The translations under genes were made by a program, and so were the position numbers. A stretch of 64,000 nucleotides of DNA from Siniperca chuatsi. Its lineage: Eukaryota; Chordata; Actinopteri; Centrarchiformes; Sinipercidae. Location: the NCBI RefSeq assembly GCF_020085105.1, contig NC_058052.1:11575233-11639232 (forward strand). The letters are read 5' to 3'. Every line of letters begins with the position of its first letter. Within the stretch, counting starts at the first letter, position 1. A model generated the notes under the pieces. The model was not told the origin of the DNA and did not search any database. It worked only from the letters and a program-made list of their open reading frames with translations. This document shows positions 39,334 through 63,995 of the stretch, one piece after another.

Positions 39334-42005
39334 TTTTGTGGCTGGAAGTGATCAGGATATAAAAACGTGCAAATGTCCAAAGTGCAGATGAGGAAGCCCT
39401 GCGCAAAGCGACGAGCGGCGCTCTGCGGGCATTATCCAACAGCGAGGTGGAGAGAGGCTGTAGTACACCTGTTGTCCACACTAACCGGAGTTCAACTGGT
39501 ACACACATACACACACACACAGCCTGGCTGCTTTATGATCGAGCTGGCAGGAAGGCGTGGTCAGGAGAAGCACCAAACAAAGCCACGAAAAAACTGTGGT
39601 GATGTCATTTCTTCATTTCCAATAACTTCCTCAAGCGATGAGCCACATCCACCTCATGTTCCCCTCATCTTTTCTCACAGCGCCTCTCTGCTGGCATTGG
39701 ACCAGTTCACACACACACATACTCAAACTGTTTAATAGATAGGCTAAAAATATCAACAATCTTTAAGGAATTGTGGTATATTGACCAGATGGATATATTT
39801 TTAACTTGCAAGTAGCCACAGGTGTGGGTTTATCTGGTTTTCTCAAATGTGACCCATTTCCCCCTATTTTTAATAATTAGACAAATGAATTGGAAATGAA
39901 GCAGAAAAAACTCAGCATTTAACTAAGCACTTAAACACTTGTTTACAGAGCCTGTAAACATGTCTGGACCACGACAAGTTGAGAAACACACAAAATGTAC
40001 ATTTCCCATCTGTAACTCACATTCTTCAGTAGTCTTAGAGATGTGAACATACCTCCCTACACATTACACGTGGTAATAATACCGTTTGGTTCTTGGTGGT
40101 CCCTGTCTGTCCTTGAACTAACAAAACATGTCATTGACACAATGATATGCAGTTGGATTTTATCCTTTCAGTCAGTCAATATAGTCTCAAAAGTCAAATT
40201 AACTGATGTATATGGTCGGTTGTTGTTCTTTGAGCCCTGTAGGCTATGAAAGACATCTGGGGGAATATACAAATGGTCCACAATATTGATTTCTCTTCCT
40301 TTCTGCTGATATCTGCACTTTCACCCAGACAGTTCCACAATTTATTCAATGTGATTTTGTTTCCCTCAGTGTAGGATATAAGAGGAAATCAATACTTGCT
40401 TCCAAATCTATAGTTTTTACACTGTTTATTTGATATTGCCTGAGGATGTTTAGATTTTACAGCACAAACATTTTACCAGAGTCATTCAACTGATTATTAT
40501 TTAGTTGCTCTAGTGATTACCATTAGTAGAATTTAAGTGTAAGTTTTAGAAATAGCTTACATTATAATGTACAAATTAATTGCTTTAAAAACAGGAAATA
40601 ACATTGAATATATGTGTAACATTAGGCTCATGACTGTTTATACTTTCAAGCATGTTTTGTGTTTCTATACAATGAGACTAGAGTTGTGTTTCTGTAGCTG
40701 AATATTTTAACGTATTCTTCCAACAAAACCAAAAATCAATTTAGGCCAACAGTCCACTGACTCACTCTTGGAATAAAAAAAATGGCAAGGAGACAACCCG
40801 GGACAGCACAGGCCAAGTTATTTATTCATTTTTACACGATGAACTGGACACACAGACTTGTTTAATTTCAGTGGTTGTTGTGGCGTGGGATCCCTCGTCT
40901 CTCTGACATAACAATGGATTAGATGTAATGAAGAGGAAACAGTCGGGAAACTCTAACAGATTGCTGAGGTCAGGGTGCTTCCCCCTTCATCCTCAAACTT
41001 TGGACGTAATCCAAAAATGGTGGGCAAAGAAAACCGATCACAAAAACAACCACACTGCCTTCATTCAACAGAATTATTCTATCCCCAAGATTAATTGCTT
41101 AAGGATTTGCTGGGTCTCTGCGAAGTTAGTTTAAAAAGTAGTACTGAGGGGAGATTTTGTCCATGCTAATCCACCGCCACATTATACAAGCGTCTAATCA
41201 AACTATGTGGGGGCTGCACAGCAGGAAGTGAAATGCTGTTATTTAGTAGCATCAAGTAGAAAGAAAACCTGGAGGCATGATTGTTAAACCTTGAGCAAAT
41301 CCTGCAGCTAATACATAGGGAAACAGGGGACTTTCTCTATGTGGCTATTGATGCACAAATGGTTTTAAAATAGTTTTTTCACTTTAAACTAAAATCTGGG
41401 GAGAGACTGCCAGTCCAAGGTGTTCTATAAAATAAAAAACACACACCTCCTCATCAGGATAATGTGAACAACTGCACCACAGATGGGGGAAGGCTGAGGT
41501 TATGAATCTTCAGGAGGAGGTTGTCATGACAACCGCATCCTCAAAGGCTATGCCATCATGCCGAAGCAATACAGGGAACCTGGTGCAAGCTATACTGGGT
41601 TATTAGGTCATGTCAAAACCGCAACACTCAGAAAAGCGTAATTAACTGGATCTCTGCTACATCTGGCAGGAAATCTAATTTAAAAAGGAGAAGCGATTTT
41701 AATGTAATTTGATGAGCTGCGGGGGGCAGGTGTGTTCAAATACACATCGAAGACTAACAGCTCTTTTTAGCTGCTTTTTAAATCTCTGGAAAAGCTTTTT
41801 AAATCTCTGGAAAAACCTCAAAAGAGCTGTGGATAACATACAGCGATTCCTCAATTGCCTAAGGGAAAATAATCATAAATAAAATTTATACATAAGTGCC
41901 TCATGCAGAGAGAAAACAGAAAGACAGTGTGTATTAATAATGTTTGTGTGTAAGAAGTCAGAGCACTATTTAAAAATCCAGAAGAAAATGGAATCTCACA
42001 CTGTT

Positions 42006-42047
<42 letters not shown>

Positions 42048-42391
42048 AAAGGCACTCGTGTTGTAAATTACAATGTATAGCAAAGTCAAAATAGTCTCCC
42101 TGCACTTAAATGGTATAAAATCCTCTGAAAACATAGGAATATCTTTAAATATATTAAACATTAAAAGCACTCATGTCTCTCACATCAAAAGCAAAAGAGT
42201 GATAAGTGTTATAATCTGATTATAGTTATAGACCTTCAGCTAGACTTAAAAAGCGAGAATTCACAGTATGAAAAAGCCATAGAAAAAATCTGGAGATATA
42301 GTGTATAAACAACATAGATGTATATTTTACAGAGCCACTGTTCTTTCAGTTTGCATATTAGGACCAGTCTTCACATTAAATTGTAGGAGTC
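39334..42391. other. Noncoding gap between prr18 and sft2d1
   Basis: The first few hundred bases form the presumed prr18 promoter and contain CG-rich words near 39340-39440. A local tandem duplication of about 23 bases (TTTTTAAATCTCTGGAAAAGC) lies at 41768-41815, and a (TA)n tract lies at 42008-42041. The sft2d1 3' untranslated region must occupy part of the right end. No other gene is evident. Confidence 0.55.
42008..42041. repeat. (TA)n microsatellite
   Basis: A perfect TA array of about 17 units, roughly 350 bases beyond the sft2d1 stop codon, so possibly transcribed in its 3' untranslated region. Confidence 0.92.
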
Positions 42392-53349
<10,958 letters not shown>

Positions 53350-53840
53350 CGCTGGAGGCTAGCTAGCAAAGTAGTCAGAAAAAAGGAAGTCCGGATTTCG
53401 TTATTTGAAACTGTACGTCTGCTTTTTATGTCTACAAGTTTTGATCGCAGTGTAGTGCCCAAGTTTGACTTCCTGGCTTCCTGAACGGTGCTTACTGTGC
53501 TGACTTAGAATCGGTTTGTCCGCAGCCAATGTTGGGCCTAATCGCTGGAGACGTGTTTGAATAACCGACCGCAGATCAGCGTGTGAAGGCTTCACCAACC
53601 CCACTTCCTCGGAACTGTTGCTGCCTTTCAGTGCTATCGGAAATAATGGCATTGCAAAACGTACTGCGAACGAGCCAAATAACCAACAATTTGCACTTTT
53701 TTCGGACTGTCTTGACAATGTGATGGCATTTCGGGTGTGATTGGATGTTGGGGCCTTACAATATTTAATTCAAAGTAGGGGTTGAAAGGAAAAACTAAAA
53801 ACTATTTTAAAAAAACTAAGCAGGTAGACACTAATTGATA

Positions 53841-53856
53841 TAAGTATGATGAGTAT
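53841..53856. repeat. Target-site duplication, 3' side of LINE
   Basis: TAAGTATGATGAGTAT at the 3' border of the RTE-like element matches 56992-57007 with one mismatch in 16 bases. Confidence 0.75.
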
Positions 53857-56800
53857 CTCTTCTTCTTTTCCTTTCGGCTGTTCCCTTTCAGGGGTCGCCA
53901 CAGCGAATCATGTGCCTCCATCTAACCCTGTCCTCTGCATCCTCTTCACTCACACCAATTAACTTCATGTCCTCTCTCACTACATCCATAAATCTCCTCT
54001 TTGGTCTTCCTCTAGACCTCCTGCCTGGCAGCTCCAACCTCAGCATCCTTCTACCAATATATTCACAGTCTCTCCTCTGAACATGTCCAAACCACCTCAA
54101 TCTGGCCTCTCAGACTTTATCTCCAAAACATCTAACATGAGCTGTCCCTCTGATGTACTCATTCCTGATCCTGTCCATCCTCGTCACTCCCAAAGAGGAC
54201 CTCGACATCTTAAGCTCTGCTACCTCCAGCTCTGCCTCTTCTCTTTTCTTCAGTGCCACTGTCTCTAAGCTGTACAACATCGCTGGTCTCACCACCGTCT
54301 TGAACACCTTTCCTTTCATTCTTGCTGATACTCTTTTATCACACAACACACCTGACACTTTTCTCCACTAGTTCCAACCTGCTTGCACTTGCCTCTTCAC
54401 CTCTTTTCCACAGTCTCCATTGCTCTGAACCGTTGACCCTAAGTACTTAAAGTCCTGCACCTTCTTCACCTCTGCTCCCTGTAACCTCACCATTCCACCT
54501 GGGTCCCTCTCATTGACACATGTATTCTGTCTTACTGCGGCTAAGCTTCATTCCTCTGTTTTCCAGAGCAGACCTTCATCTCTCTAGATTTTCCCCCACC
54601 TGCTCCCTGCTCTCACTACAAATCACAATGTCATCCGCAAACATCATAGTCCATGGAGATTCCTGTCTAACCTCATCTGTCAGCCTGTCCATCACCAGAG
54701 CAAACAAGAAGGGGCTCAGAGCCGATCCTTGATGCAGACCCACCTCCACCTTGAACTCCTCTGTCACACCTACAGCACACCTCACCACGGTCTTACAGCT
54801 GTCATACATGTCCTGCACCACATCCAACATACTTCTCTGCCACTCCAGACTTCCTCATGCAATACCACAGCTCCTCTCTCGGCACCCTGTCACACACTTT
54901 CTCTAAATCTACGACGACACAATGCAACTCCCTATGACCTTCTCTGTACTTCTCCATCAGCATCCTCAAAGCAAATACTGCATCTGTTGTACTATTTCTA
55001 GGCATGAAACCATATTGCTGCTCACAAATGCTCACCTCTGCCCATTAGCCTAGCTTCCACTACTCTTTCCCACAACTTCATTGTATGGCTCATCAGCTTT
55101 ATTCCTCTGTAGTTGCCACAGCTCTGCACATCTCCCTTGTTCTTAAAAATTGGCACCAGTACACTTCTCCTCCATTCCTCGGGCATCCTCTCACTCTCCA
55201 AGATCTTGTTAAACAAACTAGTCAGAAACTCTACTGCCACCTCTCCTAGACACTTCCATACCTCCACAGGTATGTCATCAGGACCAACTGCCTTTCCACT
55301 CTTCATCCTCTTCAACGTCCTCCTCACTTCACTCTTGCTAATCTTTGCTACTTCCTGCTCCACACCAGTCACCTCTTCTACTCTTCGTTCCCTTTCATTT
55401 TCCTCATTCATCAACTCTTCAAAGTACTCCTTCCATCTTCCCATCACACTCCTGGCACCTGTCAATACATTTCCATCCTTATATTTAATCACCCTAACCT
55501 GCTGCACATCCTTCCCATCTCTATCTCTATGTCTGGCCAACCTGTACAAATCCACCTCTCCCTCTTTAGTGTCCAACCTAGCATACAAGTCCTCATATGC
55601 TCTTTGTTTGGCCTTTGCCACCTCTACCTTCACCTTACGCTGCATCTCCCTGTACTCCTGTCTACTCTCTTCAGTCCTCTCAGTGTCCCACTTCTTCTTA
55701 GCTAACCTCTTTCTCTGCATACACTCCTGAACTTCCTCGTTCCACCACCAAGTCTCCTTGTCCACTTTCCTCTTTCCAGATGACACACCTAGTACCCTCC
55801 TACCTGTCTCCCTGATCACATTAGCTGTAGTGGTCCAGTCATCTGGGAGCACTTCCTGACCACCCAGAGTCTGTCTCAGCTCCTCCCTGAAGACTACACG
55901 ACATTCTTCCTTTTTCAACTTCCACCACTTCGTCCTCTGCTCTGCCTTTGTCCTCTTCATCTTCCTCACCACCAGAGACACACTACCATCCTGTGTTGTC
56001 TGGCTACACTCTCCCCTACCACTACTTTACAGTCACTGGTCTCTTTCAGATTACAATGTCTACACAAGATGTAGTCCACCTGAGTGCTTCTACCTCCGCT
56101 CTTATATGTCACCCTATGTTCCTGCCTCTTCTGGAAGAAAGTGTTCACTACAGCCATTTCCATCCTCCTGCAAAGTCTACCACCATCTGTCCTTCTGCGT
56201 TCCTGTCCTGAAGCCCAAACCTGCCCATCACATTCTCATCACCTCTGTTTCCTTCACCTACATGCCCATTGAAATCTGCACCAATCACCACTCTCTCACC
56301 TCTGGGGATGCTCTGCATCACTTCATCTAACTCACTCCAGAATTTCTCCTTCTCTTCTAACTCACATCCTACCTGTGGGGCATAACCACTCACAACAATG
56401 AACATCACCCCTTCAATTTCCAGCTTCAGACTCATCAACCTGTTTGATACTCTTTTCACCTCTAGAACATTCCTCACAAACTCCTCTTTCAGGATAACTC
56501 CTACTCCGTTTCTCTTCCTATCTGACCCATGGTAGAACAACTTGAACCCTGCTCCTAAGCTTCTAGCCTTGCTACCTTTCCACCTGGTCTCCTGGACGCA
56601 CAGTATGTCCACCTTCCTTCTCTGCATCATGTCAATGAACTCTCTAGCCTTCCCTGTCATAGTCCCAACATTCAAAGTCCCTACTGTCAGTCCTACATTC
56701 TTAGCTTTCCTCTTCTCTCTCTGCCTATGAACACACCTTCCTCTTCTCCTTCTTCGTCTTTGACCAACAGTAGTCCAATTTCCACCCGTACCCTGTAGGT

Positions 56801-56991
56801 CAACAGCACCGGTGGCGATCGTTGTTAACCCAGGCCCTAACCGATCCGGTATGGAAGTCATTTTCACTATTCGCATTTTTAATTTGGCATGTGTTTTACG
56901 TTGGATGCCCTTCCTGACACAACCCTCTGCATTTATCCAGACTTGGGACTGGCACAAGAATACACTGGCTTGTGCCCCCTTGTGGTTGCAT
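53857..56991 (-). mobile_element. RTE-like LINE, nearly full length, inactive
   Basis: A non-LTR retrotransposon of about 3.1 kb. In minus-strand order, 56957-56148 is an apurinic-type endonuclease domain with VQETRWKG, VSGYAPQVG and IGADFNGHVG. 55981-55022 holds a linker and the first reverse transcriptase motifs (PDDIPVEVWKC, GNYRGIKL). 55035-54802 has QQYGFMPRNSTTDAVFALR. 54830-54576 has HQGSALSPFLFALVMD and the catalytic FADD box. 54358-53888 is the C-terminal domain ending near MRWFGHVQRRD. Gene inactivation is clear: frame changes occur near 56155, 55970, 55028 and 54815, and a stop codon falls a few residues after the FADD box, where the family usually has Trp. The 3' end runs into an AG-rich (GAA)n-type tail. 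Flanking 16-base duplications show that the insertion ends are intact. It is not an sft2d1 exon. Confidence 0.9.
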
Positions 56992-57007
56992 TAAGTATGA
57001 GGAGTAT
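56992..57007. repeat. Target-site duplication, 5' side of LINE
   Basis: TAAGTATGAGGAGTAT, the partner of 53841-53856 with a single T/G difference. Confidence 0.75.
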
Positions 57008-59486
57008 GTACATATTAAATATATATACCTTTTTATAGCCTACTAAATCTTTTAAAGCTTGAGCAGGCAAATAAGTAATCTGTATCAGTGGTCTGAAAAT
57101 CGTTCTTTAAGTGTTTCTTTGCTTGTTTTAGCTTATTTACTTGTTTCACACACCCAACTTTGATATTATGCTCCCTGCTGTTGGTTTTCTGTTGCTTTGT
57201 CGCCATCTAGTGGAAATATAACAACAAGGCAATAAACAGTTGGCAGCACTGTCAGTACAGTAGGCTACTTAGCTCTTGTCTTCCTGACATGACCTTGCTT
57301 GGTAGTTTTACTAGCTTATCTTGTGCAGAGAGTGTTTTGACTAATTCCAAGCATAATTTTAGCATTATATAACCTATACAAAATATACTGGATGTCAAAC
57401 AATTATTTTAAGGACTTTTTGAAGGGAAAAAAGTAAAACATCTTACAAATATTTTAAATTAAGTAATTAATTTAAAATATTTTTAAAAATTAAATTTTTT
57501 CACAGACACGGATCGGATAATGCCTCAAGGTTTTATGTCTAAAGTTTGCAAAAGCCTTGTTTTTACATGAGGTTTTCATCAATCCAGTAGGCCTAAGTGC
57601 CATGTTTTCAATTTCAGAATGGAATATAATCTTTCAGCATAACTTGTGATAAAAACCTGTGTCATGTGTCAAGGCTACATAATGTTGCCTTGCCTTTATC
57701 AAGAACATTACTGGTGCCAAAGGAGATACAGTTATGTGAGGCTTTTGACTATGGGTCACACTGTTCTCCCGAGGGACAAAGTCATTGACTTGGCTTTTTA
57801 TGTGTATGCCATTAGAAATCTTCATTTTAATTACACTTAAATACACAGAAATTACATACACAAGAGTTAGCAAACACAAGGGTGGCCGGCTACTGAAAAC
57901 ACAACAATTACAAATTGTTCCGACAATCCTCTTCATCAAAGGAGGATGCTGCTACATTTCGAAATCACAAATCATATCAGCCTTAAAAAGTTTGCTGTGT
58001 ATATGCAGACACAAACAACTATCACAGACATACATCAGACTAAAACTAAGCAATTAAGCATCATCTTACAGCTGGTGGATTCATAAGAAAATGTGAAACA
58101 ACATGTGTAAATAAATAAGCAATATGGAAAACTTCCATTCTCAGACACAACAGTGAGATTATCCTTCTCACTCTTATAATGAATATGCATAGTGTATATT
58201 AAACATCCTGGAGTCTGCAGTCACCTTATCTGTTGCCTTTGGAGCTGTTCGCTATGGTAGACATTCTTCTTGAGTTAGTATACCTTCATAAAAATCAATG
58301 CTTATGAAAAGTGGAAGCTAAAATCTAAATATTTAGGCTTAAGTTGTCAAGGAAAACATTAATGTAGCCTTGGTGTTTCAAGAGATACAGTAATAGCAAT
58401 ACTGAAATCAAACTTAAATACCAACATGCATGGAACATGCAAATATTATGCCCTTGGATGTTGTATTTATTCAACATTTAAATCTCAAGCAGCCAATAGA
58501 ATAGAATTTGCAAGATCTTTAGCATCTACAGTCTCTCAGAAGTACAGCTCCATTTTTTCTATGTGCTGATTCTTCTCCTTCATATGTTCATACTGGACTG
58601 GTGTATGCATCGGCCACTAAGGGAGAAACATATTTTAACCATTCCGTAATCTGTGCATACAATTAACATAATGTGAATGATGGGTCCTTGAATACCTTGA
58701 AAAACCAGTGTCTCTCTAGTAAAATTGAAGCTCCTCTTGTCCACATGTGGAAGTGTCCTTAGGCAAGACACTGAACCCCAAATTGCTCTTTTTGCTTTGG
58801 ATAAAAGTGCTATAAAAGTGCATCTATTTACATTTAGTGGCTCAATGGTCCCTCACATTACAAGGAGATGGGGGACTGGGGCATTATTCCGGTTTCACTC
58901 ACCTTAAGATCAGTCAAGTTTTGGTAAACCTCTTAATAATTTCTGCAAAGGTAAACTGTCCCATTAAGGTACTAATGCACATTTAACTATTGTCAACATG
59001 ACAAGTTCAAGTAGGGATGAGGGTGTTCAATTGATCCAAAGTGTTTACAAGCAGATGTGCTCCATGGAAATGTATAAATTCTCTTCACTCCGAGCTGTAA
59101 CTCTGTGATTTAAGACTGATTTAATAGGACTTTAATGTATAAATGTATAAAATGTATGTATGTAATGTTTAAACTTTCCTTACTGTAACATACTAGTTAT
59201 ATTCAAATGACAAAAAACCCAGCTGTTTACAACGTCTGACTTTACTGGTCAGGTGTAACTGACTGCTTTTATAACATGAAGCTCAGCCGACTCTTTGCGA
59301 CACACGAGCCACTTGATAAGAAGTTCTTGTCAGGTGGCTGAGGTTCCCCTCTGCGTGGGTAAAGGATGACGATCTGCTGCAGCTTCAGTAAAAGAGACTT
59401 TAAGGAAGGGCCAGATATCTAAATGCGCAGCATTCAGCGGACATCCCGGCATCTGTGTGTTCGGACGTTTTCCAGACAGCACAACA
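57008..59486. other. Intergenic region upstream of lhcgr
   Basis: AT-rich with no exon-like open frame. A short word AGGCAAGACACTGAACCCCA near 58753 belongs to a common fish dispersed repeat and is only a fragment. The last few hundred bases should hold the lhcgr promoter; no clear TATA box is seen near 59400-59480, in line with the TATA-less promoters known for gonadotropin receptors. Confidence 0.5.
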
Positions 59487-62400
59487 ATGTGGATGTCACT
59501 GCCAGTGCTCTTTTTCCTATCTGTTTTATATTTCTATGGATGCAAATGCGCTTCGGGTTTCGTCTGCCCGAGGATCTGCCGCTGTTTCTCCAACACAATC
59601 AGATGCAACAATGTGACACAAGGGTCAGCTCTGATGATGGACCACAGAGATAAAAGACTGTAAGTTCACACTACTGAGATTCATTTTCGAATCTGGTAAA
59701 GACTGCAAGGTAGTGAGTGCATGATACGATACATTTACGGTGACTGAAGCAATTAACTGAAGAGTGGTCAATCTCGACTGATAACTGTGTTTGTTATTGC
59801 ATTTGGCAGTATAATTATAAAAGATGTAATTGTTAGAATAATATCAAAATTAATGTCTATCTATGCAACTTACTCAATAAAGCAGTTATCAAGTCTATTC
59901 CGTGCGTATTTACGCATGGAGCGATGATCCACCTGAAACGCACTCGCTTGGTTACATGTTGAAATGTGCTTAGATTTAAGTTAAATGCAGGGCTGCTAAA
60001 GTGACTGTTACATATTTCTATTACTTTTTCATATTTCAAGAATTTGCTGTGATGTGTTCGCTTTTGCCCTCGCTTCTGTCCTGCCAGTTATTTGGGAGTC
60101 AAAACACTCTGCCATACATTACTTTAACAAGCCCTGAGTGTACTTGGTTAGTTTGTGGGAAAATTTTCCAAGCACTTCCTCCAAGTTTAAAAGCAAGATG
60201 TTTATCAAGTGGCACTGTGTAGGCTCAGTAATGATAACTCCAAGGGGAGTCTGCCACCTATAAAGCAAATCCTGGTGTCAGTTTTGATTGAATCTCAAGT
60301 GTAGCCTTTGATCACCCCCATTCATTAGTACAAAGGCAGGATACCTGTTTTGTTGGAGGTGTCATGATATCACCCCATTGACAAGAGGTTTTACAGTTAT
60401 AGTCAACAGAAATCTAATCAGTCTGTTTGGAGTTTCTATACATACACACACTTGGGAAGCCCTAATTTATGCAGTCTAAATTTAGTCCAACATGCAACTT
60501 TCTTTGCTGCCAACACACTGGGGACTCCAGCCAACAAATTCCACCTAGTGTTGCGACATTATTTATTTAGTTGTGGTTTAGTTTTTTCCCCCAAACCATA
60601 ACCATGAGAGCTCTTTAATTTTTATCAATTCAACATCAATGGTGCTAAAAACAAATGCTACTCTGTCAGTATAAATGTTTGTATAGGCCTACTATAACAA
60701 CACTCAGTTGTGTTATAGTTTTCTTTTTTGAAAGTTGTTTGGCCAGTGCCAACTGCTAGCTTTGTGCTTACTTTTCATATCTGTGCCTGTACGCCTCCTT
60801 GTAAATTCTTAATAATTTGAATAACATTAAAAAATTAAAAAATGGATAGACCTATATTGCAGACTGAAGGACACCAGCATCCAAGTAATGTTTACATTTC
60901 CTATTTTATGCTTAACCTCATTTAGCAAAAGTACCACAGCACATTACGCTCTATTATTGGAAAGCAGAGGGCCCTACATGTGTGCAACTTAATTACCTGT
61001 GAAGAAAATGTCAAGTTGATCTCACACAGTCAAGTACACAGTGCATCCTCTCAGTCTTTAGGGTTTTTTGGGCATCAGAGAGCAGTTTTAGAGTTCACCT
61101 GACCGTCTCAAGCCCCGAAGGTCGAATTTTGACCTCTCCTCTGGTAAATCACACAACCTTGAGTCTCTCCTGATAAGTATCCAAGGCCAGCAGCTTCATG
61201 CATGTATCAAATGACACCAGCACCCCTACACACACACACTACTTTGTGTTTTGCCAAATTAAGAAATTAATTAATAATTTTTAAGTGTTTTCCTTTGTTT
61301 ATCATATTAACTGAACTTGTAACAGTTGGAGTCTGGAGTAGGAGGTGATCAAGTGAAACGGTTGATGATTGGTTGGATGAAAAATGTACCTGTAAATGCC
61401 ACTGTATATGTCCACGAAGAGACAAATGATCAGTGTGGCTGGATAGGCTGAATCTTAACCAGGATGTTATACAGTTTATTTCAAAATGAATATAGTGCGC
61501 TTTGCTGACACTTTTTTAACACGTACACTAGCTATGGTTTCAGCATTAAAATATCCTCCAAAAATAATCTCTATGCAGTATATTTAAACCCTGTGGTATA
61601 AGAATACTTACCTTTTGTCATGGTGCTTTAAGATTACTTAAGATGACTTTGATAATCAGATATTGTAATATGAAATGTGCCTCTTCTTTCTTTCTTCTTT
61701 CATTCTTTTTTTCAGGTTTCTCTATGACTTGTCTTTGCACACGATTTCAAGCCATTCTTTTGAGGGTTTGAAAGGAGTCCAGAGGATGTAGGTATTCATT
61801 TTTCTCCTCTGATTTAAATAATCTGCAAGTTAGTTTATACCATAGAATAGAGTAAAAATAGGGCTATGCATATTATCACGTAAAATGACCCCTTCACAAA
61901 AATAAGTCAGTGTTTGAAGACACTGACTGCACACCAAATAGCAATCTGTCTTGTCTTTCAGTGCAACATGTAAAGGTACATGTTCTTAGGATGAACTTAA
62001 GTGTTTTGTTTCTGCTCTGTACTCAGTGAGATTGCTCAGAGTGTAACCCTGGAAACCATTGAGACATTAGCGTTTAATAACCTTCTCAACCTCTCTGAAA
62101 TGTAAGTTTTTTTCTATGATTAGATGAATCAATAAAAGTAATGGTCACTGTAAAGCAGCAGAGTTTCAACTGATGTTTTATATCGCTTTGCAGCTCAATC
62201 CAGAACACAAGGAGTCTGATGCACATTGGCAGAAGGACATTTAACAACCTTCCCAAACTACATTACTTGTGAGACAACTCAAAATATACAATTTAAATTT
62301 ATATGTATGTTAGTTTAAAATTTAAAGATGCATATTAGACAGAACTCTGTTTGTTTTCAGATCCCATATACTTGAGCAATAACCAGATCAAATCAGACAC

Positions 62401-63995
62401 ATACTAACTTATATGCACTTATACTGATACCAAGTAATAACTTTTTCACTGCATTAAATACTGCTAAGAAGCAATTAATTTAAATTTGGTTTAAATTCCA
62501 AAACATATCACCAAATGACATGAGTTTTCCTTTGCATTAACAGGAGCATTTCAAACACTGGGATAACAGTTTTTCCTGACGTTACATCTATCAATTCTCT
62601 CGAATCAGAGTTTATCTTGTAAGTACATATGCTGCCAACGTTTTAGTCATGACAAATAAAACTAAAAAGCACATCACCATAAACACATTGCTATGAACTG
62701 TCATGCTATTGCAGGGATATCTGTGACAACCTGTATCTACTGGAAATACCTCCAAATGCTTTCATTGGAATGACACAAGAATACGTTACAGCGTGAGTGA
62801 TGCAAGAAATTCCTTTTAATCGCTTTACACTGTCAGTTGGAAATAAATGTTAGTCAGCAAGATAGTAATTTCTCACCTTTAATCATAACAAGCTTGTGAC
62901 TGATTGCAGGAACCTGTACAACAACGGCATCAGAGAAATACATGGCCATGCCTTCAACAGGACAAAGATAGATAAGCTGTAATTTCCCACATTTCCTTTT
63001 TCTAACTGAATGATGTAAGTTGAGTTTCTGTTCTCATAGCGTTAAGCTTTTGCTTCATTACGGTACTTTATCATTTCAGGGTATTAAAGAATAATCGAAA
63101 CCTCAGAGTGATCCACAGAGATGCGTTCAAAGGAGCCACAGGCCCTGGAGTCTTGTGAGTGGTATTTTTAAACCTCCTGAAAGTCACTTAATGCTAAATT
63201 TATATGCTTAACTTTGCTTGGGAGAGGAGGAAGATGTTTGTAACAGTGGGTTATATGTTACTGCTGACATACTTGCAAACGTATGCAGCTCAGCTGACTG
63301 AAGGCTAGGTGGAAGAAAGGCTGATTTTGATAGACGTTATGCTCTAAGGCAGTGTACAACCAGCACGATGGTCACAAAGAGGCCTTTACACCCCCATGCA
63401 GTCATATTGTTGTCTGTGTCATTTCACAGGGACGTGTCTGCGACAGCTCTCACGAAGTTACCACTGCAGGGACTGGAGTCAGTTCTGGTTTTGTTAGCTC
63501 AGTCAGCATATGCCTTGAAGAGTCTGCCTCCTCTGCAGGGACTGTGGAGCCTGCGAGAGGCCCATCTCACCTACAACAGTCACTGTTGTGCACTGCTGAG
63601 CTGGAACACCCACAGGTGACTTACACTGTGCATTTTACACGTCAATCAAGGATCGTTTTGTTCATGGATTATCTCAGTAAGATCTGCTCCACTGCTCTTC
63701 CAGTTTTCACTCACTACTCTAGTAGTTAAGTACACCAAGGGCATCTTATTCAGAGATCTTACCAACTTGCTTATTACAGTATAAAACAAACAATACTGGA
63801 CTACAATATAAGCACAATGTACAATATAAGTAATAGTATTTCACAGATGTGTTTGTGTGCCTGATATGTGTCAGCCAATGTTAAATATTCAAGCAGTCTT
63901 TACATGATTTCCTTCTTTTTCTCCAGGGACTTTCCCATCAATCCTGCATGGAATAATGGCTCTACATATTGTGATGAGAGTGACCCATCAGCAAG
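59487..63995 (+). CDS. lhcgr: Luteinizing hormone/choriogonadotropin receptor, exons 1-10 (partial)
   Basis: A glycoprotein-hormone receptor of gonadal cells that couples to Gs and raises cAMP. The exons are 59487-59659, 61716-61787, 62027-62101, 62194-62268, 62544-62618, 62715-62792, 62910-62978, 63080-63154, 63430-63615 and 63927-63995, each one leucine-rich-repeat unit of about 75 bases until the hinge. All have GT/AG borders and every internal junction is phase 2, as in the family. The protein starts with a signal peptide (MWMSLPVLFFLSVLYFYG) and the Cys cluster CPRICRCFSNTIRC. Words that favour LHCGR over FSHR are FNNLLNLSEM, FILDICDNLYLLEIPPNAF and GMTQEYVTANLYNNGI. Exon 9 carries the hinge entry TYNSHCCALLSW. 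Several N-glycosylation sequons are visible. Exon 10 ends at 63995 before GTAAA; the large last exon with the seven helices lies beyond the window. No break is seen. Confidence 0.9.
59660..61715 (+). other. lhcgr intron 1
   Basis: About 2 kb between the signal-peptide exon and the first leucine-rich-repeat exon. I see no other gene, and only a short (CA)n run near 61228. Introns 2-9 are between about 90 and 450 bases and also hold nothing recognisable. Confidence 0.7.

Noticed and set aside
55113-55730. 205-codon plus-strand frame
   Set aside because: Antisense shadow of the LINE reverse transcriptase region.
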